The position numbers and the translations under genes are program-made. From NCBI GenBank assembly GCA_026413885.1, contig JAOAKA010000004.1, positions 21,415 to 85,414 on the forward strand: a stretch of 64,000 nt of DNA, given 5' to 3'. Shown here one piece after another: positions 10,165 through 20,068 of this stretch. How positions within the stretch are numbered: position 1 is the stretch's first letter; each line of letters opens with the position of its first letter. Source of the DNA: Sulfolobales archaeon (GTDB lineage: Archaea > Thermoproteota > Thermoprotei_A > Sulfolobales > NBVN01). The notes beneath the pieces were generated by a model, which had not been told where the DNA came from, did not search any database, and saw only the letters and a list, made by a program, of their open reading frames with translations.

Positions 10165-10821
10165 GTGCAGAGAGTCATATATCTAGGTGCTGAAGCCCTC
10201 GTAGCTGAAGGCGAGTTCCTAGGGCGTAAAGCAGTCTTTAAGCTAAGACTTCGGAAACCCTATAGAGTTCTAGAGCTAGATCGAGAGATCGTTAGTAGGA
10301 GGACTGCTGCGGAAGCTAGGATAATGGCTATGCTAAGAGAGAGAGGTGTAAACGTTCCGAGAATCCTATTTGTAGACCCTCTCTACGGTCTGATAGTAAT
10401 GGAGAAAGTCGAGGGAGTAGTCCTCCGCGATGCTTTAGGAGTTCTAAGTGGGGAGAAAGCTTGTCGAGCAATGGCTGAATTCGGTAGAGAGGTTGGAGCT
10501 ATGCATAAACTCGGAGTAGCTCATGGAGATATAACTACCTCAAACGCAGTTTTAAGTAATGAAGACTCTATCTACATCTTAGACCTAGGGCTAGCGAAAC
10601 ACGTGGAAGATATAGAGGACCTAGCTGTAGATCTACATCTGCTAATCAGAGTTCTTGAGAGTTCTCACTATGCTGTTAAAGAGGACCTATTGAAGTGCTT
10701 CATGAGAAGCTATCGTAGTGTAGTAGGTGTTGATGAGGCTAGGAAAATCTTTGAGAGAGTGGCTGAGATTAGAATGCGGGGTAGATATATTGAAGAGAGA
10801 AAGGTTAGAAAAGTAAATTAA
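10165..10821 (+). CDS. bud32: KEOPS kinase Bud32
   Basis: GAEALVAEGEFLGRKAVFKLRLRKPYRVLELD...R; LGVAHGDITTSNAVL; ILDLGLAKHVED; directly downstream of kae1. Confidence 0.95.
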   Translation: MQRVIYLGAEALVAEGEFLGRKAVFKLRLRKPYRVLELDREIVSRRTAAEARIMAMLRERGVNVPRILFVDPLYGLIVMEKVEGVVLRDALGVLSGEKACRAMAEFGREVGAMHKLGVAHGDITTSNAVLSNEDSIYILDLGLAKHVEDIEDLAVDLHLLIRVLESSHYAVKEDLLKCFMRSYRSVVGVDEARKIFERVAEIRMRGRYIEERKVRKVN

Positions 10822-10892
10822 GCAGCTCGGTTTTCCTAGCGTTGAAGTGAAAATTTAAATATCTGAGGTTTATATATCGTAGTGGTGAGTGT

Positions 10893-11588
10893 ATGCCTAG
10901 TCTGATACCACTCATAGGTGAGAAGCTTCCAGAGATGATTGTTCCAACTACACACGGGATAAGAAAGCTACCAGACGACTACATAGGTAAGTGGTTAGTG
11001 CTCTTCAGCCACCCAGCTGATTTCACACCTGTCTGCACCACTGAGTTTGTAGCATTCGCTAAGAGATATGAAGACTTTAAGAAACTCAACACCGAGCTTC
11101 TCGGTCACAGTGTCGACAGTATCTTCAGCCACATCAAGTGGTTGGAGTGGATTGAGAAGAACTTAGGTGTCAAGATACCGTTTCCAGTAGTAGCGGACCC
11201 AGGTGCTGAAGTAGCTAAGAAGCTTGGACTACTGCATGCTCAAAGTGCTACCCACACTGTGAGAGCTGTCTTTATTGTAGACCCGAACGGCGTAATTAGA
11301 ACTATTCTCTACTACCCGCAGGAGCTCGGGAGAAATATTGACGAGATTCTGAGGATTATAGTAGCTCTACAAGTGAGCGAGAAGCTGAAGGCCGCCGTAC
11401 CTGCTGACTGGCCTAACAACGAGTTAATTGGTGATAGAGTTATAGTGCCGCCGGCAAGAACTGTTGATGAAGCAGCTGAGAGATCGAAGCATTACACATG
11501 TTTTGACTGGTGGATGTGCCACAAGGAGGGCTCTCCAGAGCACGCTGAGGCAGCTAGAGCATTTCTAAAGAGAGCAGCCGGACTCTAG
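10893..11588 (+). CDS. Peroxiredoxin (archaeal Prx6-like)
   Basis: [15 protein letters not shown] peroxidatic Cys motif; C-terminal [10 protein letters not shown]. Confidence 0.93.
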   Translation: MPSLIPLIGEKLPEMIVPTTHGIRKLPDDYIGKWLVLFSHPADFTPVCTTEFVAFAKRYEDFKKLNTELLGHSVDSIFSHIKWLEWIEKNLGVKIPFPVVADPGAEVAKKLGLLHAQSATHTVRAVFIVDPNGVIRTILYYPQELGRNIDEILRIIVALQVSEKLKAAVPADWPNNELIGDRVIVPPARTVDEAAERSKHYTCFDWWMCHKEGSPEHAEAARAFLKRAAGL

Positions 11589-11594
11589 TATGTT

Positions 11595-12643
11595 TTAGTT
11601 GGTAGTGCTCTTTTTTCTCCAAGTTCTCGGGTAGGTGTCTCTCTCTAGTATGACTCTAACTGTTTTAAAAGCTATCCCCCTACTACTCGATAGTACTTCT
11701 TCAGTAGACATAAGTGCTTCTGCTAGTGCTACAAGTTCTCCCTTGAGTGTGAATATCGCAGTTAGATCTCTTCTTCTAATGCCTTCAGATATAGCTGAAA
11801 TCCCCGGAATAGCTAAATCTGCTCCGTAGGATATAGCAGCAGCCGCCCCATCGAAGACTAACACCTTCGGTAGGTGGGACACTATATACTCCTGAGGGAG
11901 CACTAGTGACTTAAGTCTATCACTGCGGTTGAGTTCTCTATACATGTAGACAGCTTCTGAGAGTTCCTGCATTCTAACACTTCTCTCCTCTCTAAATGGT
12001 CCGCTCCTAATCCGGCGTAGCTCTCTCATATGTGCTCCGACACCGAGAACCTCACCTATATCGTGTATAAGCTTCCTCACGTAGGTTCCGTGCTGGCAGG
12101 AGATCCTCATCAACGCGTAGACGTCCTCGTACTCCAACACCTCTATCTCATAGATCTCCTTGACTCTGAGAACTCTCTTAACTGAAGATCTGAGTGGGGG
12201 TCTCTGATATATTCTACCAATAAACTCTCTAACGACCTCCTCAAATCTCTCTCTAGGTACTTCTGAGTGTAGTTGAGCTAGAGCTACATATTCTTTACTG
12301 GAGTGCGATATCACACCTATGAGCTTTGTAGCTCTATCTAGTGCTACCGGCAGGACACCGGATACCTTAGGGTATCCCCACCCTGCGAGGGCTCTAGGGT
12401 ACCCCCGTGTCCCGCCTTAGGAATGCCTAGGATCTTCTTAACCCACGCAACTACTTCATGACTCGTCGGACCTGGAGGTTTATCGAGATTGACGATACCG
12501 TATTTGAGGAGTTCCTCTAAGGTTCTAGCTGTTGGGGTTTTTCCGTAGTTTGGGTCTGTGAAGCCTTCCTTCTTCACTAAGTACCTCCTCTCTACACCGA
12601 CAAACCTATCTAACTCTGTGAGAAATCTGATAGCCTCCTCCAA
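11595..12643 (-). CDS. cbf5: tRNA/rRNA pseudouridine synthase Cbf5 (TruB family), interrupted by an apparent 20-nt intron (exon 1 about 12393-12643, exon 2 about 11595-12372)
   Basis: Exon 1 ends ..GIVNLDKPPGPTSHEVVAWVKKILGIPKAGHGGTL; exon 2 reads (D)PKVSGVLPVALDRATKLIGVISHSSKEYVALAQLHSEV... Joining them restores the TruB/Cbf5 motif GTLDPKVSGVLP and a 342-aa protein. Confidence 0.88.
12373..12392 (-). other. Putative protein-coding gene intron in cbf5 pre-mRNA
   Basis: Removing 20 nt restores the frame and the catalytic-Asp motif; boundaries ambiguous by 1 nt (12373-12392 or 12374-12393). Confidence 0.75.
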
Positions 12644-12709
12644 ACCTCACACCGAGATAGATCGTTGAGAAAGATAATAGGCGGTAGTGAAAGAAAAATG
12701 TATGAAGAA

Positions 12710-13030
12710 CTACTCTCTAGAGATGAGGGTAGTTGTTGCTAGAATCTCTCTTCTACTCAGTCTAACCCTCTCCTTCATAAAGTCAGTTAAGCCAGCGGTT
12801 TCTAGAGCTTTCAGTACCTCCTCATCACTAGCACTTCTAGATATCTCGACCTTCCTATCTAGTATCTCGATGTGTTTGACGTTAACCTTCCTCCTCTTAA
12901 CTCCCGTAAGGTTCTTAGGACCTGTAACTACGACGAAGTTTTCGTCAACTAAATCTACTATAACAGCTTTTCTACCAGCTTCTCTACCAGCTATCTTAAC
13001 GCAGACCCTACCTACCTCAACCACAGGCAC
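12710..13030 (-). CDS. rpl14e: 50S ribosomal protein L14e
   Basis: VEVGRVCVKIAGREAGRKAVIVDLVDENFVVVTGP...GVKRRKVNVKHIE; upstream of cbf5. Confidence 0.9.
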   Translation of the reverse strand: MPVVEVGRVCVKIAGREAGRKAVIVDLVDENFVVVTGPKNLTGVKRRKVNVKHIEILDRKVEISRSASDEEVLKALETAGLTDFMKERVRLSRREILATTTLISRE

Positions 13031-13258
13031 TCAGCACCACCTCTACGGAGTGGGAAAAATAGCTTAAATATTTAACAAACCACTAATCCAGGCATTTTGT
13101 AGCACATGCGCAATTCTTTTAAACAACTACTACACCCGCAGTAACAACGATCTCGACATTCACATTCGAAACCACTATAGCTATGTAATACAATACTCTA
13201 AAGACACATACAGAAATAGAAACAGATTAAGTAGATGTAGTATCCAGTGAAGTCAGCT

Positions 13259-13402
13259 ATGGGAGACAGCGAATACGGCGAGTCTTGGATAGCTAGCTGT
13301 ACCGCAGTGCTCAAGGAGATCGAGCTTCTGTCAGTAGGTAGTGTGCCTCAACTCTTTCTAACTACGGAGGCTATCTATATAAGATACTGTAAGACACTGT
13401 AG
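13259..13402 (+). CDS. Possible small ORF (47 aa) of unknown function
   Basis: ATG...TAG reading MGDSEYGESWIASCTAVLKEIELLSVGSVPQLFLTTEAIYIRYCKTL, ending 7 nt before the next gene. Confidence 0.35.
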   Translation: MGDSEYGESWIASCTAVLKEIELLSVGSVPQLFLTTEAIYIRYCKTL

Positions 13403-13409
13403 TCGGAGT

Positions 13410-14426
13410 TTGGTGAATAAAGAGTTGAACTGTGATGAGGCTATCTCATCATATAAGAGAACTATAGAAGAAGTAAGAAACTTCGGAGTTCTCGGGTCAA
13501 CAGAGTCAGCAATCAAAATCGTGAGAGCTGTAGCTCACGTTTTCAGTAACTGCCGCCGACAGCAGGTGGTGACTGTCCTTGAACAACTGATACGTCTAGC
13601 TCTAGAAGCGAGACCTACTTCTCAAGCAGTCCGCAACTTAATGCAGATGTTCTTCGAGAAGCTTTCTCAGAGAGTATCTACACCATCTCCCGCAGATATA
13701 GATGTAGACTACTTAGTTAGAGAAGTTGAAAAACATGTAGTTAGTGCTAGAGAAACAGCATCTGAGCTAGCTTCTAGAAGGATAGAAGACGGTGATGTGG
13801 TGTTAACACATTCATATAGCACTACGGTACTGAATTCTTTAACTAAAGCCTCAGATCGAGGGCTCGAGCTATCGGTCTACGTAACTGAGTCAAGACCTGG
13901 GGGTGAGGGGAGGCTCACTGCTTCTTACCTCGGGAAGAGGGGTATAAGAACTCTACTAGTTGTTGACTCCGCAGTTAGATACGTAATGAAGGATGTCGAC
14001 AAAGTATTCGTGAGTGCTGAAGCTATAGCGGCGAACGGTGCTGTAGTAAATAAGGTTGGGACCTCCGCTATTGCTCTAGCTGCTAGAGAAGCTAGAGTTA
14101 GAGTGTATGTAGTATCTGGGCTATACAAGTTCGGAAGTGAGACTATCTTCGGAGACTTAATCACTATAGAGGAGGTAGAGAGACCGGAGTTCGTAGTGCC
14201 TTCTGAGAGGATTAGTGAGGTAACTCCTTACTTAGGTAGAAATCTCTACGTTAAAACCCCTCTCTACGATGTCACACCACCTGAGTATATAGATGCTATA
14301 GTAACTGAGAGAGGACTGATAGCTCCTCAAATAGCTATATATCTAGCTCGAGAACTCGTCGGATGGCCTAAAACACAGAAAACTCTCGAGTCAACTCTCT
14401 CGGAGCTGATGTCTCTATGGAGATAG
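13410..14426 (+). CDS. eIF2B alpha/beta/delta-like protein lacking the R15P isomerase catalytic Cys and Asp
   Basis: eIF2B/R15Pi fold (DVDKVFVSAEAIAANGAVVNKVGTSAIALAAREARV, DVTPPEYIDAIVTERG), with THSYS and SAEAI at the catalytic positions. Confidence 0.85.
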   Translation: MVNKELNCDEAISSYKRTIEEVRNFGVLGSTESAIKIVRAVAHVFSNCRRQQVVTVLEQLIRLALEARPTSQAVRNLMQMFFEKLSQRVSTPSPADIDVDYLVREVEKHVVSARETASELASRRIEDGDVVLTHSYSTTVLNSLTKASDRGLELSVYVTESRPGGEGRLTASYLGKRGIRTLLVVDSAVRYVMKDVDKVFVSAEAIAANGAVVNKVGTSAIALAAREARVRVYVVSGLYKFGSETIFGDLITIEEVERPEFVVPSERISEVTPYLGRNLYVKTPLYDVTPPEYIDAIVTERGLIAPQIAIYLARELVGWPKTQKTLESTLSELMSLWR

Positions 14427-15406
14427 CTGGCTATAGAATACCGCCTGAAGTAGTTAGAATAAGAGAGGATATTAAGGCAATGAAGATCCGTGGCGCCGGC
14501 AATATAGCTAGACATGGAGCACAAGCAATAGCTATCGCTGCTGAGAAGTACTCAGGTGTGGACCTCGAAGACTTCAGGAAGTACCTGAAGACTGTAGCTG
14601 ATTACGTTAAGTCTGCTAGACCTACAGCGGTATCACTGCCTAACTCGGTATCGTACGTTGTGAGTAGATTAGAGAGAAGCACTCCCCCATCTGTTAGAGA
14701 AGCTATTGAGGTAGTCACTACAGCTGCTAGAGAGTTCATATCTTACTCTGAAAGCGCTGTTAAGCTAATAGCTCAGCTCGGTGCTAGAAGAATCGAGAGA
14801 GGGGACACGATAATGACTCACTGCCACAGTAGGGCCTCGGTTGAAGTAATAATTACAGCCCACAGACAGGGGAAGGTCGAGAGAGTTTACGTCAAGGAGA
14901 CTAGACCGATGCTGCAGGGCCTCATAGCTGCTGCTGAACTAGCTAGAGAGGGTGTTGAAGTAGTACTCATACCTGATTCAGCTGTCAGATACTATATGAA
15001 GAGAGTAGATAAAGTAGTAGTTGGAGCTGATGCTGTAGCAGCTAATGGAGCAGTAATCAATAAGATCGGGACATCTCTAGTAGCTCTAGCAGCTAGAGAA
15101 GCAAGAGCTAGAGTCTACATAGCTAGTGAAACCTACAAGTTCAGTCCATACACAGTCGTTGGAGAACTAGTGCCGATAGAGGTAAGAGAATCAACCGAGG
15201 TGGTTGACTCAACGTGGCTAGCTGAGAATCCAGAAGTCACAGTACTTAACCCAGTTTTCGATGCGACACCACCTGAATACGTAGACGCCATCATCACGGA
15301 GAGAGGAGTTATACCTCCACAGTCAGCCATACTGATATTGATAGAGGAATACGGAGTTACACCAGTCTCCACAGAGCACCCAGCATATTCTCCAGAGCCG
15401 GAGTGA
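14417..15406 (+). CDS. Ribose-1,5-bisphosphate isomerase (eIF2B-related)
   Basis: MTHCHSR, KETRPMLQG, RVDKVVVGADAVAANGAVINKIGTSLVALAA, NPVFDATPPEYVDAIITERGVIPP. Confidence 0.88.
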   Translation: MEIAGYRIPPEVVRIREDIKAMKIRGAGNIARHGAQAIAIAAEKYSGVDLEDFRKYLKTVADYVKSARPTAVSLPNSVSYVVSRLERSTPPSVREAIEVVTTAAREFISYSESAVKLIAQLGARRIERGDTIMTHCHSRASVEVIITAHRQGKVERVYVKETRPMLQGLIAAAELAREGVEVVLIPDSAVRYYMKRVDKVVVGADAVAANGAVINKIGTSLVALAAREARARVYIASETYKFSPYTVVGELVPIEVRESTEVVDSTWLAENPEVTVLNPVFDATPPEYVDAIITERGVIPPQSAILILIEEYGVTPVSTEHPAYSPEPE

Positions 15407-15557
15407 GAAGACGTCGAACACCAGATCTTTGGAGTCTCGTAGAGTGTGATACTATTCTAGCTTTACTTGAAGTAGAGGTGGTAGCTTTATGTTAGAGGAG
15501 ACCTAGAGTATTTCCACTCATTTTTATGTAAATAGTTAACGGTTTCTGGGCGGTGAC

Positions 15558-16391
15558 TTGAACTTCCGCGGAGTCTTCGTTGGTACTGCCGGTATCCCCA
15601 ATTCATCGAAGCGTAAGAACACTGTAGACGGTATTAAGCGTGTTGCTGAGTTAAATCTTAACGCTATGGAGTTAGAGTTTGTTAGAGGTATTAACATAAG
15701 TCGTGAGACAGCTGCTAGAGCCCGAGAGGTCGCGAGAGATTTAGGTGTAGTTTTAACAGCTCACGCACCATACTTCATCAACTTGCTCTCCGATAAGAGT
15801 GACGTTAGGAAGGCTTCTATAGAGAGAATAGTGGAGTCAGCTAAAGTAGCATACGTAGCTGGAGCACGGTCAGTAGTCTTCCACTCTGGATACTACGGGA
15901 AGTACGTGTCTGAAGAAGCTATTAAAATCGTTAGAGAGGCTCTGAAACACGTAGTTAGAGTCTTAGAGGATATAGGTGTGAGAATATGGGTCAGACCTGA
16001 GACTATGGGTGGACTAGCTGAAGTAGGATCTCTAGGGGAGGTACTCTCCATAGTTGAAGGCATCGATATGGCTTTACCGGCAATAGATTTCGCACATATC
16101 TACGCTAGAAGTATCGGTAGGTTAAATAACTCGGAGAGCTTTAGGAAAGTATTAGAGGAAGTAGAGAGAAGACTTGGTTCTGAGGCACTAAAGAACTCCC
16201 ACATCCATATGTCTGGAATAGAGTATGGAGAGAGAGGTGAGAGAGCCCACCTAAACTTCGATGAATCTGGATTTAACTGGGTAGCAGCTGTAGAAGCAGT
16301 GAGAGACTTCAAGGTCGAGGGAGTAATCATATCTGAATCACCTAACCTGGAGGAAGACGCGATGAAGATCCTCTCCATACTTAAGATGTAG
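15558..16391 (+). CDS. nfo: Endonuclease IV-like TIM-barrel AP endonuclease
   Basis: LTAHAPYFINLLSDK, VVFHSGYYG, RPETMG, HIHMSGIEYGERGERAHLNF. Confidence 0.85.
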   Translation: MNFRGVFVGTAGIPNSSKRKNTVDGIKRVAELNLNAMELEFVRGINISRETAARAREVARDLGVVLTAHAPYFINLLSDKSDVRKASIERIVESAKVAYVAGARSVVFHSGYYGKYVSEEAIKIVREALKHVVRVLEDIGVRIWVRPETMGGLAEVGSLGEVLSIVEGIDMALPAIDFAHIYARSIGRLNNSESFRKVLEEVERRLGSEALKNSHIHMSGIEYGERGERAHLNFDESGFNWVAAVEAVRDFKVEGVIISESPNLEEDAMKILSILKM

Positions 16392-16442
16392 CTGACTACC
16401 GGTTTAAAGACATTCCTTCAACTTTGAGCACTGAGCTCTAAG

Positions 16443-18095
16443 CTAACTACCCTGATCTACCCCAGTTTCTAATTCACTTACCACTGAGAAGTCTTTTCTC
16501 TTCTTCGAATGAATCTCTTCAGCCGTTCCTCTAGTGACTACTTCGTAGAGCTTCGCGACTTTGCCTGGAGTAGGTCTAAGTAGGCGACCCAGTCTCTGCA
16601 CGAACTGCCTCGGCGATGAAGTTCCAGCAACTAAGATACCTACACTTGCGTCAGGTATATCTAGTCCTTCGTCTCCAACAGTAGTAACTACTAGAATTCC
16701 CTCTCTACCTTCTTTAAATGTCCTCAGTATCTCCTCTCTTTTAGATGCTTCTGTTTCACCGGTTAGGAGTAGGCCTCCGACTTCTCTAGCTATCTCTCGA
16801 GCTAAGTCCACGTAGTGAGCGAAGACAATGATCTTAGACCCACTCTCTTTTTCAACGATCTCTCTGACTTTCTCTACCTTAGATTTACTCGTCTGAACTA
16901 TCTTCCTCATCTCTGTAACTAACTTGAGGGCTTCGATAGCTCTCTCATCCCCCTTTCTAGCAGCTTCGAGAATCTCCTCAAACTTCACGTCACCGACCAA
17001 GTTCTTGAACTTCTTCTTAAGCTCTAGGTACTTCCTCTTTTCATCTGGTTTAAGACCGACTTTAACGGTCACTATCTCGTGTCGAGCTAGATATCCTGCT
17101 TCTGCGAGTTCTATAGGTGATTTATAGTAGACTACCCCACCCATTAGTGGGAACAGTTCGATGTGTCTTCCATCTTCTCTATAAGGAGTTGCTGAGAGCC
17201 CCAGTCTTTTAGGTGCTGGCGATCCGAGTGCTATACGCTTAAACTTATCTGCTGGTAGGTGGTGAACTTCATCTATTACTAGAAGACTGAAGTAGGGAGT
17301 TAGCTTACTCATATATCTAAATGCGGATTGATACGTAGCTATGGTGATAGGTGCTATTCTCTTCTGCTCGGAGTAGTAGAAGCCCACGAACTCTAGAGGT
17401 ATGGTGGAGGTTTTAGCTATTTCTTCGTACCACTGCTTTACGTGGTCCTTAGTTATAACGACTATCAGTGTTCTCTCCTTAGCCTCCACGATAGCCGCTA
17501 TAGCTATTAGAGTTTTACCGGAACCCGTTGGGAGAGCCACTATACCTCTACACCCGTTTTTCACCCACCTCTCTAGAGACTCTCTCTGATAGTCTCTGAG
17601 AGAAACCTTTAGATCTGCTGGAATATCTAGTTTAACTCTACTCAAAAACCCGGTTCTATCAACAACAGCTACACCACGTCTTCTAAGCACCTCCACGAAA
17701 TTTGTGTAGTACATAGGGTGTAGTAGAAAGACTCTTCCATCGCGGAAGTATCTAGGCTTGAACTCCGAGAGGGCTTCTCTCAATTCATCACTTAAGAAGA
17801 AATTGAATTTAACGTACACATAGTTCGATTGATAACTTAATTCAGCTATTCTCCCAGATCTCTGGAGTAAGTCCCTCAGGTATCCCTCATCAAATTCAGC
17901 TTCGATATCTGTGAGAAAAGCTACTACATCTTCTAAATCCTCTCCCTCACGCATAATCTTAGCTAGGTTCAACTTGAAGATAGAGCATCTCTCACTGCGA
18001 CCAATGTAGTCAGCATACTTCAATATCTCTTTAAACTCTTCTTCAGATAGCCATCTACATACACGCACTTCTAGAGATTTCAATCTATTTACCAC
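16443..18095 (-). CDS. xpb: XPB/Rad25-like superfamily 2 DNA helicase
   Basis: ALPTGSGKTLIAIAAI, LLVIDEVHHLPADKF, GLSATPYREDGRH, VGDEGLDIPDASVGI, QRLGRLLRP. Confidence 0.93.
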   Translation of the reverse strand: MVNRLKSLEVRVCRWLSEEEFKEILKYADYIGRSERCSIFKLNLAKIMREGEDLEDVVAFLTDIEAEFDEGYLRDLLQRSGRIAELSYQSNYVYVKFNFFLSDELREALSEFKPRYFRDGRVFLLHPMYYTNFVEVLRRRGVAVVDRTGFLSRVKLDIPADLKVSLRDYQRESLERWVKNGCRGIVALPTGSGKTLIAIAAIVEAKERTLIVVITKDHVKQWYEEIAKTSTIPLEFVGFYYSEQKRIAPITIATYQSAFRYMSKLTPYFSLLVIDEVHHLPADKFKRIALGSPAPKRLGLSATPYREDGRHIELFPLMGGVVYYKSPIELAEAGYLARHEIVTVKVGLKPDEKRKYLELKKKFKNLVGDVKFEEILEAARKGDERAIEALKLVTEMRKIVQTSKSKVEKVREIVEKESGSKIIVFAHYVDLAREIAREVGGLLLTGETEASKREEILRTFKEGREGILVVTTVGDEGLDIPDASVGILVAGTSSPRQFVQRLGRLLRPTPGKVAKLYEVVTRGTAEEIHSKKRKDFSVVSELETGVDQGS

Positions 18096-18120
18096 TAAAC
18101 CATGTGTACGAGAATTTAAT

Positions 18121-18468
18121 TTAACTACTCAACTCCTCCGCAGCAGAGTTTTTTGCTATTATATCGCCATCACTAAGTAGCACTAGAGGCTCTTCGATTT
18201 CGACTTCAGTGCTAGTATCTACAGTAGTCTTTAGTACGACTGTTAGTATTAGGTAGTCACCTACCTTACTGACCTTAACCTTTCTAACTATACTGCGAGT
18301 TAGTATATCAGGTAGAACTTCACCATGTTTCAATGATTTCACAGTGTTGTTAGACTTTCTAGCTGCGCTAAGTAGTCTGAAGGACAGTAGTCTACCTAGA
18401 CTCGCAGTAACTGCTAATACGGCTAGTAGCAATAGCGCTAATACTGACGTGTAATCCAGTTCTAACAC
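18121..18468 (-). CDS. Small single-TM protein of unknown function
   Basis: N-terminal hydrophobic helix, then a soluble domain; downstream-compatible spacing with neighbours. Confidence 0.5.
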   Translation of the reverse strand: MLELDYTSVLALLLLAVLAVTASLGRLLSFRLLSAARKSNNTVKSLKHGEVLPDILTRSIVRKVKVSKVGDYLILTVVLKTTVDTSTEVEIEEPLVLLSDGDIIAKNSAAEELSS

Positions 18469-18630
18469 CGAGTGAGCTACTCTAGAACATGACTACTTTA
18501 AAGCTGTAAGCAAAATAAAGTAGATTGTCTACTCTCAGTAGCTGCCTATAACGGCGGTGCTACCATGAGGTAGCAGAAAAGCTTATAAGGTAATGTTTAT
18601 TTAACATGTGAAACAAAACAGGTGGTATAG

Positions 18631-18924
18631 ATGAGTGGTCCAACACCCGCAGCTACAAACGTAATCCTAGTAGGAAAGAAGCCGGTAATGAACTACGTAA
18701 TGGCTACTCTAACTCTACTGCACCAGGGAGTGCCGGAGATAGTGATTAAGGCTAGAGGTAGAGCTATCAGCAAGGCTGTTGATGCAGTGGAGATAGTGAG
18801 AAGCAGGTTCCTACCCGACAGAGTAGAAATTAGAGATATAAGAATCGGAAGCCAGGTACTATCTACTAGCGAAGGCAGACAGTCTAGAGTATCTACTATC
18901 GAGATAGTACTAGCGCGAAGGTAA
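18631..18924 (+). CDS. albA: Chromatin protein Alba
   Basis: [46 protein letters not shown]. Confidence 0.97.
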   Translation: MSGPTPAATNVILVGKKPVMNYVMATLTLLHQGVPEIVIKARGRAISKAVDAVEIVRSRFLPDRVEIRDIRIGSQVLSTSEGRQSRVSTIEIVLARR

Positions 18925-18968
18925 GACCTACACGACTCTCTAGTCGTAAAGCTAAGCAGTGTTTTTAG

Positions 18969-19646
18969 ATGAAGATAGGAGACCTAAAGCTCCCCGCACT
19001 CCAAGTCGCACTCGACTTCACCTCGATGGAGGAAGCTCTCCGAATCCTATCTGAGATATACGACTTAGAGCTTGGAGTAGTTGAGGTTGGGACACCCCTC
19101 ATTAAATCTCAAGGAATGAGGTCTGTTGTCGAGATAAGGAATTTCGTTAGAGAGACTCCAGTTCTCGCAGACACTAAGACTGTTGATGTTGGTGCTCTAG
19201 AAGCGGAACTAGCTATAAGAAGTGGAGCAGACTTCATGACTACTCTAGCACTAGCTGATGATGTCGTTATCGAGTCTGCGTTGAGAGCTTCGAGGAGTCT
19301 TGGTGGTGATGTTGTTGTTGACTTCATAGGGTTTAGAGGAGATATCTTAGCTAGAGCGCGAGAACTAGCTAGCATCGGAGTACGAGCAGTGAACATTCAC
19401 GTAGGTATAGATGTACAGAGGTCTCTCGGACTTACTGCTGCTAGTTTACGTGATATGGTGAGACGTCTCTCACTAGAAGTAGGCGATCTAGTCATATCTG
19501 TAAGTGGTGGTATCAGACCGGGGGACATACCCGCACTTCTAGATTCTGGAGCACGTATCATCGTAGTTGGAGGAGCAATAACTAAATCTCCAAGTCCGAG
19601 GAAGGTAGCTGAAGCATGTTTGAAAGCTCTCAAGCACTCTCTCTGA
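18969..19646 (+). CDS. 3-hexulose-6-phosphate synthase / OMP decarboxylase superfamily
   Basis: LQVALDFTSMEEAL, EVGTPLIKSQG, VLADTKTVDVG, VSGGIRPGDIPALLDSGARIIVVGGAI. Confidence 0.85.
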   Translation: MKIGDLKLPALQVALDFTSMEEALRILSEIYDLELGVVEVGTPLIKSQGMRSVVEIRNFVRETPVLADTKTVDVGALEAELAIRSGADFMTTLALADDVVIESALRASRSLGGDVVVDFIGFRGDILARARELASIGVRAVNIHVGIDVQRSLGLTAASLRDMVRRLSLEVGDLVISVSGGIRPGDIPALLDSGARIIVVGGAITKSPSPRKVAEACLKALKHSL

Positions 19647-19715
19647 ATTCGCTGACTACGGTAGGTATTTCTCCACTTAGTCTACAAATATATTCCTAGT
19701 TAGTTACATCTCTGG

Positions 19716-20048
19716 GTGTGTTTGAGTATGACTAGACTAACTAAGCTAATACTAGTAACAGCAGACCACCACCCACTCCATAAGTACTTTAAAGAGATAG
19801 CTGAAGAGTTAAGTAAGAAGTACGGAGTTCCTCTAGAGATTAGAGTTGAAGATTACTTATTCTTAATAGAGCATGGAGATACCGATGAATACGGAATGGC
19901 GTGGATACCTCAGATACTAGCTGAACTAGACTCTGGAGAAATATTTAAAGTGCTGACTAAGCCTATTCTAGACTCTATGGGTAATATTAGCAAGGAAAAC
20001 GATGTCAACGCTTCAATTAAGAGCATAGAGAGTGCTATCCCTAAGTAA
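19716..20048 (+). CDS. Conserved-looking hypothetical protein
   Basis: 110-aa ORF with balanced composition; second Met (MTRLTK) is the likely start. Confidence 0.5.
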   Translation: MCLSMTRLTKLILVTADHHPLHKYFKEIAEELSKKYGVPLEIRVEDYLFLIEHGDTDEYGMAWIPQILAELDSGEIFKVLTKPILDSMGNISKENDVNASIKSIESAIPK

Positions 20049-20068
20049 GTTAAAAGTGGTGTTTGAGC

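Noticed and set aside
9174-10821. Adjacent Kae1 and Bud32 as a possible novel kinase system
   Set aside because: Known KEOPS components whose linkage is well established in archaea
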